A stretch of DNA of 64,000 nucleotides, from positions 100,355 through 164,354 of the forward strand of contig CANQVD010000003.1 of the NCBI GenBank assembly GCA_947627215.1. Direction: 5' to 3'. This document shows positions 52,059 to 59,208 of this stretch, in pieces; positions within the stretch are counted from its first letter, which is position 1, and each line of letters opens with the position of its first letter. This DNA comes from an uncultured Eisenbergiella sp. (GTDB lineage: Bacteria; Bacillota; Clostridia; Lachnospirales; Lachnospiraceae). The notes below the pieces were generated by a model. That model was not told the origin of the DNA. It searched no databases and saw nothing but the letters and a program-made list of their open reading frames with translations. The position numbers were made by a program, and so were the translations under genes.

Positions 52059-53345
52059 CTATCTGGGGACAGTCTTTTCGCGCTCCAGGTCGATCCCGAC
52101 GGTAACGCCGGTCCTTCTTTCCTTGTCCAGCCCGCCGCCCATATGGTCCACGCTGTTGTGGAGGAAACAGGCCCTGAACACCGCATCAGCCCCGTACCGC
52201 TGCCGGATGGAATCGACGGTGCGGTTCAGAAGCGCCAGCCGGTCAAAACGGTCCATATCGAAGAGGTTGTACTGCCGCCCGGCATCCGCCTGCACCTTTG
52301 AGGTATGCACCCCGATCTGACGGATAGGCGTCATTTTGTCCCACAGACTGCAAAAAATCCTGCATGCCGCCTCATAGATCTCTTCCGTCACGTCCGTCGC
52401 TGTATAGAGCTGCATCTGACGGTTTACATATCTGAAATCAAAAGTTGTCAGATGAACGGCCACAACAGATATCTTTACGTTATCATGCCGAAGCCGCTCT
52501 CCTACTGTCTCGCATAAGGACAGGAGAATCTGCTGCCCGTATTCGACCGTGACGACATCCACCGGAGCCGTCATGCTGTTGCCGTATCCTTTGTTCGCAT
52601 CGTGGCCGAAGATATACGGCTGCAGGTCATGGCCGCGGGCATAGCCCTGGACGATCTGTCCGTGGAGCTTCAGATTGGAACGGATTATCCCCTCGTCTGC
52701 GTGCGCCAGCTCCCCTATGGTAAAGATCCCCAGCCGGTTGAGCTTCGCCGTGGTCGCACGCCCAACGAAAAAAAGATCCGAGACAGGCAGGGGCCACATC
52801 TTATGTGGGATCTCTTCGGGAAACAGCGTATGAACCTTGTCAGGCTTGGAGAAGTCTCCTGCCATCTTTGCCAGGAGCAGGTTCGTGGAGACGCCGACGT
52901 TCACCGTGAACCCCAGCTTCTCCCTTACTTCGTTGCGGATGTCGTGTGCCAGGGCTACCATCTGTCCTTTCCCATACAGGCTTTCGTAGCCGTCAAATAC
53001 GATCCATGCCTCGTCGATGCTGTATTGGATCACCTGGTCTGAATATCTCTTCAGAATGCCGATGAGCGCTTTCGACGCAGATACATAGAGCCCGTAATCT
53101 GGCGGTATGACCACCAGATCCGGGCATTTCTTTACTGCACTCACGACCGGTTCGCCGGTCTGAATATCATATTTTTTAGCCGGGATGCTCTTAGCCAGGA
53201 CGATCCCGTGCCGTTTTTCCTGATCGCCTCCCACGATGCTGGGTATCGTGCGCAGGTCCGTGCTCTCCCCCAGGATATTGGTACGGTAGGCCGCGCTCCA
53301 GCTCAGAAAAGCACTGTTGGCATCAATGTGAAATACGTATCGCAT
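52059..53345 (-). CDS. Y-family DNA polymerase (DinB/UmuC-like)
   Basis: 428 aa from the ATG at 53345. YVFHIDANSAFLSW and YSIDEAWIVF carry the catalytic acidic residues. NVGVSTNLLLAKMA and the helix-hairpin-helix region FFVGRATTAKLNRLGI follow, then a little-finger domain with GNSMTAPVDV. Translesion polymerase for repair of damaged or transferring DNA. Start and the previous stop overlap as TGATG, so translation is coupled to the small upstream gene. Confidence 0.95.
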   Translation of the reverse strand: MRYVFHIDANSAFLSWSAAYRTNILGESTDLRTIPSIVGGDQEKRHGIVLAKSIPAKKYDIQTGEPVVSAVKKCPDLVVIPPDYGLYVSASKALIGILKRYSDQVIQYSIDEAWIVFDGYESLYGKGQMVALAHDIRNEVREKLGFTVNVGVSTNLLLAKMAGDFSKPDKVHTLFPEEIPHKMWPLPVSDLFFVGRATTAKLNRLGIFTIGELAHADEGIIRSNLKLHGQIVQGYARGHDLQPYIFGHDANKGYGNSMTAPVDVVTVEYGQQILLSLCETVGERLRHDNVKISVVAVHLTTFDFRYVNRQMQLYTATDVTEEIYEAACRIFCSLWDKMTPIRQIGVHTSKVQADAGRQYNLFDMDRFDRLALLNRTVDSIRQRYGADAVFRACFLHNSVDHMGGGLDKERRTGVTVGIDLEREKTVPR

Positions 53346-53650
53346 CACGAGAGGAACTGGAAAATGCGCCATTTCTGGGTATCCACGCTGTAGCGGATCT
53401 CCATCAGCCTCTGCGTGCCGTCGATCTGGGCGGAACAGAAGAACTGCTTCTCCCGTATGCCGACATAGTTCTTCTCGTCCCGCGAGATGATCCGGTCGAT
53501 ATGGATCGTGCAGATCATATGCTCGCTGGTTTCAAAACGAAACTTGATCGGACTCATCCTGCCGGTCGTGTCCACGGCACAATACATCTGTATCGGGATA
53601 TTGACCGGTGCGGATGTGCCCATCTTAGGCGCCGCTCCCATCCTCTTCAC
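53345..53650 (-). CDS. Small protein coupled to the Y-family polymerase
   Basis: 101 aa, AAAGGAGG 7 nt before the ATG. Beta-rich (MYCAVDTTGRMSPIKFRFE, MICTIHIDRIISRDEKNYVG, EIRYSVDTQKWRIFQF). It occupies the place of YolD or UmuD-like partners beside plasmid Y-polymerases but lacks their motifs, so a polymerase-accessory role is inferred from coupling alone. Confidence 0.7.
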   Translation of the reverse strand: MKRMGAAPKMGTSAPVNIPIQMYCAVDTTGRMSPIKFRFETSEHMICTIHIDRIISRDEKNYVGIREKQFFCSAQIDGTQRLMEIRYSVDTQKWRIFQFLS

Positions 53651-53734
53651 CTCCTTTATCTCGAACGTATGTTCTATTTTCTACTATAGCAAACGCGGAT
53701 AGGCTTGTAAAGAGGAAAAAATGACCAAAAAAAT

Positions 53735-53755
53735 AGGAACGGTTTCACCATTCCT
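53735..53755 (-). terminator. Terminator after the Rpn cluster
   Basis: AGGAA-GG/CC-TTCCT hairpin with a 5-nt loop and T7-8 on the minus strand. Confidence 0.75.
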
Positions 53756-53840
53756 GACAAAACATAAACTCCTCATTTATGCCGTGCCCGGTTCTCTTGC
53801 TCGGACCGGGACAAAAAAGGACGTACAGGCGGACCGGATG

Positions 53841-54035
53841 TCAGACGATGCCGTACTTTTTGTAGCACTCTTTCCGTGCCGTTTTGTCCAACAGCACGTT
53901 GTAATACATTTCGGTTTCACCGTCCGCCATCAACTTCAGCAGAAGTTTCGCAAGTCGCTCTTCACCTTCCAGACGAGCTTCCTGGCGGCCCTCCTCTCGG
54001 CCTATTTCTTTCACATATTCGGAATAGTTGCACAT
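53841..54035 (-). CDS. Stand-alone Rpn C-terminal-domain protein (copy 2)
   Basis: 64 aa: MCNYSEYVKEIGREEGRQEA and KYGIV at the end. It matches the last 55 residues of the Rpn-like protein at 54363 (MCNYSGYVKEKGREEG ... EYYEKYGI) and the neighbouring copy. GGAGG 8 nt before the ATG. Preceded by a copy of the same terminator-plus-leader block as copy 1, a tandem duplication with a 259-bp period. Probable antitoxin-like inhibitor of the full-length nuclease, by analogy with RpnS of E. coli. Confidence 0.8.
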   Translation of the reverse strand: MCNYSEYVKEIGREEGRQEARLEGEERLAKLLLKLMADGETEMYYNVLLDKTARKECYKKYGIV

Positions 54036-54076
54036 GGCAGAGTCCTCCGTTTTTGAGTATCAAGCAACCTGAAAAA

Positions 54077-54094
54077 GGCCCGCAGAAGCGGGCC
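54077..54094 (-). terminator. Terminator between Rpn mini-genes
   Basis: GGCCCGC/GCGGGCC with a 4-nt loop and T5 on the minus strand. Copy 2 therefore needs read-through. Confidence 0.75.
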
Positions 54095-54099
54095 TATAA

Positions 54100-54294
54100 T
54101 CAGTCAATTCCATACTTCTTATAGCACTCTTCTCTGACATCGAGATCCAACAGCACGACAGAAGAGATCTCGGTTTCACCGTCCGCCTTCAGCTTCAGCA
54201 GAAGCTTTGTTAGACGCTCTTCACCTTGGGTTCTTCCTATCTTGGTCCCTTTTTCGATACCTTTCTCCATCACATAACCGGAATAATTGCACAT
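54100..54294 (-). CDS. Stand-alone Rpn C-terminal-domain protein (copy 1)
   Basis: 64 aa: MCNYSGYVMEKGIEKGTKIG ... REECYKKYGID. Same relation to the Rpn C-terminus as copy 2. GGAGG 8 nt before the ATG. Charged, helical, with no catalytic motif. Separated from the nuclease gene only by a terminator hairpin (54336-54353), so expression depends on read-through or an unseen promoter. Confidence 0.8.
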   Translation of the reverse strand: MCNYSGYVMEKGIEKGTKIGRTQGEERLTKLLLKLKADGETEISSVVLLDLDVREECYKKYGID

Positions 54295-54335
54295 GGCAGA
54301 GTCCTCCGTTTTTGAGTATCAGGCAACCTGAAAAA

Positions 54336-54353
54336 GGCCCGCAGAAGCGAGCC
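54336..54353 (-). terminator. Terminator after the Rpn-like nuclease gene
   Basis: GGCCCGC/GCGAGCC with T5 on the minus strand, 9 nt after the stop. Confidence 0.7.
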
Positions 54354-54362
54354 TTTAGCCAG

Positions 54363-54530
54363 TTAAATTCCGTACTTCTCATAATACTCCTGTTGAAGAT
54401 CAGGATTCATCATTACTTCATATGCCGCATCCCATCCAATGTCCGCGGTCAGTTTTTTCAGAAGCAACTTAACACGTGCTTCTCCTTCCTCGCGGCCCTT
54501 TTCCTTTACATAACCAGAGTAATTACACAT
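54363..54530 (-). CDS. Intragenic Rpn small protein (internal start)
   Basis: An in-frame ATG at 54530 inside the nuclease gene is preceded by GAGGAGG at 8-nt spacing and would give a 55-residue C-terminal product beginning MCNYSGYVKEKG. The two downstream stand-alone genes begin at the equivalent ATG, which supports real use of this start. Confidence 0.65.
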   Translation of the reverse strand: MCNYSGYVKEKGREEGEARVKLLLKKLTADIGWDAAYEVMMNPDLQQEYYEKYGI

Positions 54531-55289
54531 GTTGGCAACCTCCTCTTCTAAGTTTCTCTCCATTACCATGGAAAAATCCTGCTGGAGTCGCTGTTTTTTT
54601 ACCGCCGGGCTCACATTTGCAGACAAGAGCACATTAAGCATGTTCAGCAGCTGGTTCTCTGAGGAAAGCTCCTCGTTAAGACCGATCACAACGACCGACA
54701 GCTTATCATAATCTTCCTTTTTATCCGGGAACCCGGGAATGATGTCGTGTTTCTCTATACGGTACTCGGAGATCGCATTCCCGATCGACGCAGGTACGCC
54801 GGTACACAGCCAAATGCTGTATACATGACGTATATTGGAATAATCGCTTCCGGAGAACTCACGCCCCAACTGTGCCGAGATCATCCTGGCGCCGTAAAAT
54901 ATTCCCCGCGTTACGATAGGATATCCCGGATAATAAGACCGCTGCATCTCAACATTTATGATGACGCGGATCTGTTTTGTATCCCCGGGCGCAACGGCGA
55001 AAAACCGGATGTCGTAATAGACGGCGCCTTCTCCGGCTAACTTATCCTCATTGCTGAGGCCGGAGATCATCTCGTTCGTCTCTCCGGGACCCACCTTGAC
55101 GGATGATATTTCCGGCTCACCTTCGATACAACCCTGGATCACATCCAGCGGGAGCTGCATGAATTCCCAGACGGTGTATTTCATGATCCAAGCGAGTACC
55201 TGTTTCTGGGCAAGCACTCGTTTCACATGGGTATCAAGCTGTACCTCACTGCCCGCCGTGGATATTGACTTTGAAAGTTCATTCTGCAT
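54363..55289 (-). CDS. Rpn/YhgA-like PD-(D/E)XK nuclease family protein
   Basis: 308 aa. PDDEXK_2 family layout: an early AWIMKYTVWEF region, YYDIRFFAV, RVIINVEMQRSYYPGYPI with the E-x-Q of the nuclease core, YSIWLC, and a C-terminal region rich in charged repeats ending YYEKYGI. Such proteins (annotated as nuclease-family transposases) include the E. coli Rpn proteins, DNA endonucleases with anti-phage toxicity controlled by small proteins made from inside the same gene. GGAG 6 nt before the ATG; promoter and inverted repeat upstream. Confidence 0.88.
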   Translation of the reverse strand: MQNELSKSISTAGSEVQLDTHVKRVLAQKQVLAWIMKYTVWEFMQLPLDVIQGCIEGEPEISSVKVGPGETNEMISGLSNEDKLAGEGAVYYDIRFFAVAPGDTKQIRVIINVEMQRSYYPGYPIVTRGIFYGARMISAQLGREFSGSDYSNIRHVYSIWLCTGVPASIGNAISEYRIEKHDIIPGFPDKKEDYDKLSVVVIGLNEELSSENQLLNMLNVLLSANVSPAVKKQRLQQDFSMVMERNLEEEVANMCNYSGYVKEKGREEGEARVKLLLKKLTADIGWDAAYEVMMNPDLQQEYYEKYGI

Positions 55290-55304
55290 ATTTTACTCCA
55301 TTTC

Positions 55305-55369
55305 TGGGCAGATCGTTGGTATGATAAGTCCTTTGTTTATATTATAACGCGATCTGCCCATTTTGTACA
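55305..55369 (-). promoter_or_regulatory. Rpn promoter spanned by an 11-bp inverted repeat
   Basis: TGTACA (55364-55369), 17 bp, TATAAT (55341-55346). Perfect arms TGGGCAGATCG (55305-55315) and CGATCTGCCCA (55350-55360) flank the -10 and start site, suggesting autoregulation or repression. Confidence 0.65.
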
Positions 55370-55393
55370 CTCAAATTTTTCCCTTGACCGCTT

Positions 55394-55642
55394 TTAGGCG
55401 GCATTGCCATCCTTCGACCGGGCGATATCCTTCACGGTCTCTCTGACGGCGATCTGCTGCATGAGATAGCTGCGCAGCGGGGAGTCCTCGCCGATGGACG
55501 TGAAATACTCCGCCAGTTCCTGTGTGGAGAACCGGTCCAGGACCCGGAGTGTATCCTGATATGCCCCGGCGACGGTCGTTGTCTTGTTCGCGAGTGCTCT
55601 CTCGATGCGGGCCGTCGTGCTCTCTGACTTTTTCTCTGACAT
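55394..55642 (-). CDS. Small helical protein, function unknown
   Basis: 82 aa from the ATG at 55642 (AGGAGG 7 nt upstream). Charged and helical (TARIERALANKTTTVAGAYQ, FSTQELAEYFTSIGEDSPL). Not recognised. Follows the gene at 55659 closely. Confidence 0.65.
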   Translation of the reverse strand: MSEKKSESTTARIERALANKTTTVAGAYQDTLRVLDRFSTQELAEYFTSIGEDSPLRSYLMQQIAVRETVKDIARSKDGNAA

Positions 55643-55658
55643 TTTGAGCCTCCTTTTC

Positions 55659-55919
55659 TCAAAAATCATATTTCACCAATTCCTCCGCCTCACAGCTATC
55701 ATATTTCGCCAAAAGACCTTTATCGTAATGCAGGATCTTTTCGAGCGTATTCCGATTATGGCTCATGCCGTCGGGAAGCGGCAGGGAATTAAAATAGGAC
55801 GTTGCCTGGTCATACCAGTCGAACCCATTCTTTGCGACTACGCGGTCGTGGCAGATGATAAATCGCTTGTAGGCCAGAACAGCGTGAATAACATCGAGGA
55901 CCTCCATGTTCATCTTCAT
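55659..55919 (-). CDS. Small protein, function unknown
   Basis: 86 aa from the ATG at 55919 (GGAGG 8 nt upstream; a GTG at 55928 would sit too close to the SD). Contains EVLDVIHAVLAYKRF and KILHYDKGLLAKYD. Not recognised. Confidence 0.6.
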   Translation of the reverse strand: MKMNMEVLDVIHAVLAYKRFIICHDRVVAKNGFDWYDQATSYFNSLPLPDGMSHNRNTLEKILHYDKGLLAKYDSCEAEELVKYDF

Positions 55920-55939
55920 TTTTGTCACCTCCGTTGACG

Positions 55940-56197
55940 TCAGTTGACCGTCTTCTCGTCCAGCGAGAAGAACACCGACTTATTGCCATCGTACAGCGAC
56001 ACATAATCTTCCGTGACGGTGTCATCCTCTTCTGCCTCCTGGACCACCTGTTCCCAGGATTTATGGGTATATTGACTCACCCGCTCCCGCAGGTAACGCA
56101 GGCCGTCCGATTCCTTTGCGAAAACGACGATCTCCTGCGTCCCATAGGCTTCCTCGTCATCATATTCGTGATACACATATACAACTTGTTTTTCCAT
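55940..56197 (-). CDS. Small acidic protein, function unknown
   Basis: 85 aa from the ATG at 56197: EKQVVYVYHEYDDEEAYGTQ, then IVVFAKESDGLRYLRERVSQ and VFFSLDEKTVN. Looks like a compact alpha/beta domain. The start is chosen because an AAAGGAGG and a two-tier hairpin precede it. Confidence 0.65.
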   Translation of the reverse strand: MEKQVVYVYHEYDDEEAYGTQEIVVFAKESDGLRYLRERVSQYTHKSWEQVVQEAEEDDTVTEDYVSLYDGNKSVFFSLDEKTVN

Positions 56198-56251
56198 TGC
56201 GCTTCGCGGGAAACCGCTGCCGTCAGACGGCAGATCCCCGCATCCTCCTTT
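56198..56251 (-). promoter_or_regulatory. Split ribosome-binding site with two-tier hairpin
   Basis: AAAGGAGG (56244-56251), 2 nt, outer stem GCGGG/CCCGC and inner stem CTGCCG/CGGCAG (56206-56241), 8 nt, ATG. Linear distance 47 nt, 10 nt when folded. Confidence 0.75.
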
Positions 56252-56268
56252 CGTTTGATAGTTTTTTT

Positions 56269-57042
56269 TCAGTCCGCGTCTCCATACATCAGATCGTGCA
56301 CGCTGATGCCGAAAGAATACTCGAACCAGTGCCATACATCTTCCCGGTGCGTGCCCGCAGGGAAATGGGGAAAAGCTTCGTCGAGGCATTCGGTCTCGGG
56401 ATCCATCGGGATATCCCCGAACCAGTCCCAAAGGACCTTGATCTCCTCTTTCGTGGGCCTGATCTCCTTCTCTTTCCGCTTTTCCATGTCATAGATCACC
56501 GCACGGACCGGAAATCTCTTCTTAGACACCGGCTTTCCCAGATACTCATCTGTCAGAAAATCCCAGGTATAGTGTGCATGGAAGCGGTCTTCCAGCTCCT
56601 TCACGGTCTCCCCGTAACTGCAGTCAGAGGGCCATTCCTGCACAGGGCTGCAGAAATAGCAGATCTGCGCATGTTCCCATTCGAAATCCTCGAAGTGGTC
56701 CTGCAGATATCTCAGGCCCGTCATGTAGAAGTCCGCTCCGAGCTTCGCCATGGCATACATGTCCTCATCGTGCGTCGATAAGGTCCGATAGAGCCCGAGA
56801 TCGAACCGGCCTTCTGCACCGTCCGCGATGCGGCCCTGGATCGCGAGGTCGAGACATATCCCCTCGTTGCTGCCGTATGCCGCAGTATGCAGGATGGTCC
56901 AGCTGGTCGTCCTCAGCTCCCTGTCCATTGACGAGAGGCAGGGCTGTGCGGTCTCTATGCCCGCCGGGATCTTTCCTTCCGCCTTCAGGATCGAATCGAC
57001 CGCGTGAAAGAACTCACTGATCATCATCGGTTTCTTTCGCAT
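56269..57042 (-). CDS. Unknown protein downstream of the methyltransferase
   Basis: 257 aa, AAAGGAG 7 nt before the ATG. Rich in Trp, Tyr, Asp and Glu (YTWDFLTDEYLG, VLWDWFGDIPMDPETE, HWFEYSFGISVHDLMYG). No family recognised. Starts 15 nt after the methyltransferase stop, so the two are co-transcribed. Confidence 0.7.
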   Translation of the reverse strand: MRKKPMMISEFFHAVDSILKAEGKIPAGIETAQPCLSSMDRELRTTSWTILHTAAYGSNEGICLDLAIQGRIADGAEGRFDLGLYRTLSTHDEDMYAMAKLGADFYMTGLRYLQDHFEDFEWEHAQICYFCSPVQEWPSDCSYGETVKELEDRFHAHYTWDFLTDEYLGKPVSKKRFPVRAVIYDMEKRKEKEIRPTKEEIKVLWDWFGDIPMDPETECLDEAFPHFPAGTHREDVWHWFEYSFGISVHDLMYGDAD

Positions 57043-57056
57043 ATTTCTCTCCTTTC

Positions 57057-57953
57057 TTACGCCGCCGCCAGAGTCCAGGCATCCCCGGATCTCTTGAAGA
57101 CGTTGTTAATATAGAGTGTCTGTCTTACCTTCGCCCTCCAGTTGGGGTTGGCCTTGCACTTCTTGTGCCCGCTCACCTGCTCATAGATGTCCGTCAGGGT
57201 GAGGGGCTTCCTGCTGTCCTCCATGACAGCCGCAACGACATCCCTCCATGTGGCCGACAGCGAATCCCGCATATCCATCTTCCTTTTCGTGGGAAGGCAG
57301 ATCGGGATGATGACCGCGGCGTCTTTCCTGAGCACCATCAGATACTCGTGAACGATCGGGACAAAATTGTTGGAACCGTATGTCCGCTGATCAGAAACAC
57401 AGTTGTGCTGCATCTTGATGATGATCTGTTCCAGGGTGCCGGGCTTTGCGATGTCGCAGAGCATGGAATGGAGAACGCCGTTCTTTTTCCAGTCGCCCAT
57501 CAGGACGAACATCCTTCCGCCCTTCTCCAGGGAAGCGTACTGCTTTAAGCAGCAGTAGTTCATCTTTCGGACGAAGTCATCCCAATCCTTTGCCCGCGAC
57601 AGATCGTTGACCCGGGGATCAAACCCGTACCGGCTGATGATGTCCTTCGCACTGTACATATGGTCGGAATAGACGATCATCGACCCATATGGCGGATGCC
57701 AGAAAAGATTTTCGGCACGTTCGGGGATGTCCATCGTCATCATATCGAAGCCACGGTTCAGGTCCAAAAAGGTCCCTGGGATGTTCATGGCACGGCAGAC
57801 GTCCTCAGTCGTTCCGCTGCCCACCATGTAGTCGCTCAGGCTGTCGAGCTTATACTGCTCGATCAGATCCTGGATCAGCCTTCCGGAGCAGTTGCCCCGA
57901 TAGCTGCTCTTCCCGAACTTTCCTCTGTCCGGGTAGCTTACAACGCTTTTCAT
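57057..57953 (-). CDS. DNA methyltransferase-like protein with C-terminal DNA-binding domain
   Basis: 298 aa, AAGGAGG 7 nt before the ATG. SAM-binding motif in DYMVGSGTTEDVCRAM, an acidic FLDLNRGFD strand, and LFWHPPYGSMI, the DPPY-type catalytic motif of N4/N6 amino-methyltransferases. A conserved C-terminal about 70 residues (PLTLTDIYEQVSGHKKCKAN, VRQTLYINNVFKRS) resembles a winged helix. No restriction enzyme is nearby, so it is an orphan enzyme, possibly for self-marking. Behind leader module A. Confidence 0.8.
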   Translation of the reverse strand: MKSVVSYPDRGKFGKSSYRGNCSGRLIQDLIEQYKLDSLSDYMVGSGTTEDVCRAMNIPGTFLDLNRGFDMMTMDIPERAENLFWHPPYGSMIVYSDHMYSAKDIISRYGFDPRVNDLSRAKDWDDFVRKMNYCCLKQYASLEKGGRMFVLMGDWKKNGVLHSMLCDIAKPGTLEQIIIKMQHNCVSDQRTYGSNNFVPIVHEYLMVLRKDAAVIIPICLPTKRKMDMRDSLSATWRDVVAAVMEDSRKPLTLTDIYEQVSGHKKCKANPNWRAKVRQTLYINNVFKRSGDAWTLAAA

Positions 57954-58010
57954 GAAATTACCTCCTTTACTTTTTGCGGTTTTCCAGATTTTTCCTGCCT
58001 TTTGGGGGCG

Positions 58011-58131
58011 CCTCCTTTCTTTTTTGAAATAAAAAAAGAGCAGGCTGTGAAAGTCTGCTCAAATAGAATAATTATGCATCTGGAAAATTTGTTTACAAAA
58101 TCAGTATACCGCAAATTTGCGCTATTGTAAA
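58011..58131 (-). promoter_or_regulatory. Leader module A: promoter, TGCATAATT box, terminator, AAAGGAGG
   Basis: TTTACA (58126-58131), 17 bp, TATACT (58103-58108). TGCATAAT (58071-58078) begins 24 nt after the -10. Terminator GAGCAG/CTGCTC (58038-58060) with T7, then AAAGGAGG (58011-58018). Confidence 0.85.
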
Positions 58132-58204
58132 GCGTTTTGACTCTGGAAATGGGTACGAGGAAACGAACGGGGTCGAAAGAGACGGTCCAAATCCGCCGAG
58201 ATAT

Positions 58205-58262
58205 CGACAAAACTCCCCCAAGTGTGCATGTGTTGCCACAGAGGCATGGGGGAGGTGTCAAA
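58205..58262 (-). ncRNA. Putative short transcript of about 55 nt
   Basis: A promoter (58266-58293) would start a transcript near 58260. It meets a perfect 8-bp hairpin CTCCCCCA/TGGGGGAG (58213-58254) and a short TTTT run. No open frame. It ends just before leader module A. Confidence 0.35.
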
Positions 58263-58265
58263 AAC

Positions 58266-58293
58266 AGTATAACATTTTCCCAAAAGCTGTCAA
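58266..58293 (-). promoter_or_regulatory. Promoter of the short transcript
   Basis: TTGACA (58288-58293), 16 bp, TATACT (58266-58271) on the minus strand. Confidence 0.65.
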
Positions 58294-58462
58294 GGCAGCC
58301 GTCCGTATGGGTTTTCTGCATTGCTTTGCGGAAAGAGAAAAAGAGAAAAAAATCTCTCATCTGTTGCGCCGCGGGATTTTTTAGTATATGATTAAGGAAA
58401 AGAATATCTCCGCCAACGTATCTTGGCCAGGAGACATGTGCACAGAGAAAGGAGCTTCTCAT

Positions 58463-58708
58463 ATGAAGGACAGAATCGTACAGATCAGGCTCCCCCGTCC
58501 CGAAGACACGGACATACATCCAAGGCTGATGGTGGGCAACAGGGGGATCCACGCCGGAGATGTCTACACCGCCCTGTTCCCCGACGGCTGGCATAGGATC
58601 TCGATAGAAATGAGCTGGGAACTCACCGGCCCGGAGAGCTGGTTCATCGCCACGACGGGATATCAGGACTTCTCTCCTATCGGGCTGTTCGTTAATCTCG
58701 ACGCTTGA
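58463..58708 (+). CDS. DUF5348-like small protein (tandem copy 1)
   Basis: 81 aa, AAAGGAG 8 nt before the ATG. DRIVQIRLPRPEDTD, then GIHAGDVYTALFPDGWHRIS, SWFIATTGYQDFSPIGLFV. The pattern (GxxxxxLFxDGWxxI...W...G...IGLxV) resembles the DUF5348 beta domain seen at 51447. Clear tandem paralog of the next gene. On the plus strand, against most neighbours. Confidence 0.7.
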   Translation: MKDRIVQIRLPRPEDTDIHPRLMVGNRGIHAGDVYTALFPDGWHRISIEMSWELTGPESWFIATTGYQDFSPIGLFVNLDA

Positions 58709-58726
58709 CCGATTAGTGAAAAAAAA

Positions 58727-58745
58727 GCGCCCGAAAGGACGCCCT
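58727..58745. terminator. Imperfect hairpin after copy 1
   Basis: GCG-CC/GG-CGC with a GAAA loop and T8 on the minus strand. It is a degenerate duplicate of the terminator at 59165. Confidence 0.5.
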
Positions 58746-58752
58746 ATGTTGC

Positions 58753-58784
58753 TTGACACTCCACACGATCAAAGTCGTGGGATT
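58753..58784 (-). mobile_element. Orphan IS605 right-end fragment
   Basis: Reading the minus strand, AATCCCACGACTTTGATCGTG and TGGAGTGTCAA closely match the right end of the IS at 41.2 kb (one 5-bp deletion in the stem region). It lies between the two DUF5348-like copies. Confidence 0.65.
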
Positions 58785-58844
58785 TTAGAAAAGATCTCCG
58801 CCGCCGTATTGTGGCCAGGGGGGACCAGAGAAGGAGCTGCCCAT

Positions 58845-59150
58845 ATGGAACGCAGAAACGTACAGCTGCCGCCCGATCCTGATGATGATGAGCTGGAGGA
58901 AGAACTGGAGGACAGGATCGTACAGATCATGCCGCCCGACCCCACTGACACCGATCCGCATCCCCGTCTGCTGCTGGACGGCTGGGGGATCCACGCCGGC
59001 GAGACTCTGACCGCTCTCTTTCCTGACGGATGGCACAAGATCACCCTCGAAATGCGCTGGGAAGTGGAAGGGCCCGCCTGCTGGTATATCTCGACACCAG
59101 GATATCAAGGCTTCTCTCCTATCGGGCTGTTCGTTAATCTCGACGCCTGA
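58845..59150 (+). CDS. DUF5348-like small protein (tandem copy 2)
   Basis: 101 aa, AAGGAG 8 nt before the ATG. Same core as copy 1 (GIHAGETLTALFPDGWHKIT, CWYISTPGYQGFSPIGLFV; identical last 13 residues) plus an N-terminal acidic insertion (DPDDDELEEELEDR). The DNA upstream of both copies is also similar (AGATCTCCGCC, TGGCCAGG), so gene and leader were duplicated together. Confidence 0.7.
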   Translation: MERRNVQLPPDPDDDELEEELEDRIVQIMPPDPTDTDPHPRLLLDGWGIHAGETLTALFPDGWHKITLEMRWEVEGPACWYISTPGYQGFSPIGLFVNLDA

Positions 59151-59164
59151 CCTGAATACGAAAA

Positions 59165-59186
59165 AGGGCGCCCGAAAGGACGCCCT
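59165..59186. terminator. Terminator between copy 2 and the minus-strand operon
   Basis: AGGGCG/CGCCCT with a 10-nt loop and T5 on the minus strand, 23 nt after the shifted-frame stop of the gene at 59209. Confidence 0.7.
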
Positions 59187-59208
59187 AAATTGTTGTTCTT
59201 TGACCGGG

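Larger units (their letters stand above)
53841..54353 (-). repeat. Tandem duplication of terminator, leader and mini-gene (259-bp period)
   Basis: The 59 bp at 54036-54094 and 54295-54353 differ at only two positions, and each block carries its own 64-codon gene. The coding parts have diverged more (about two thirds identical at protein level). Confidence 0.85.

Noticed and set aside
53760..53816. GC-rich hairpin CCCGGT/ACCGGG as a terminator
   Set aside because: Its T-run lies before the stem on the minus strand and an A-run follows it on the plus strand, the wrong order on both strands.
57950..58759. 269-codon minus-strand frame ending at the methyltransferase start
   Set aside because: It runs through two promoters and two hairpins and has no ribosome site at its start; its overlap with the ATG at 57953 looks accidental.
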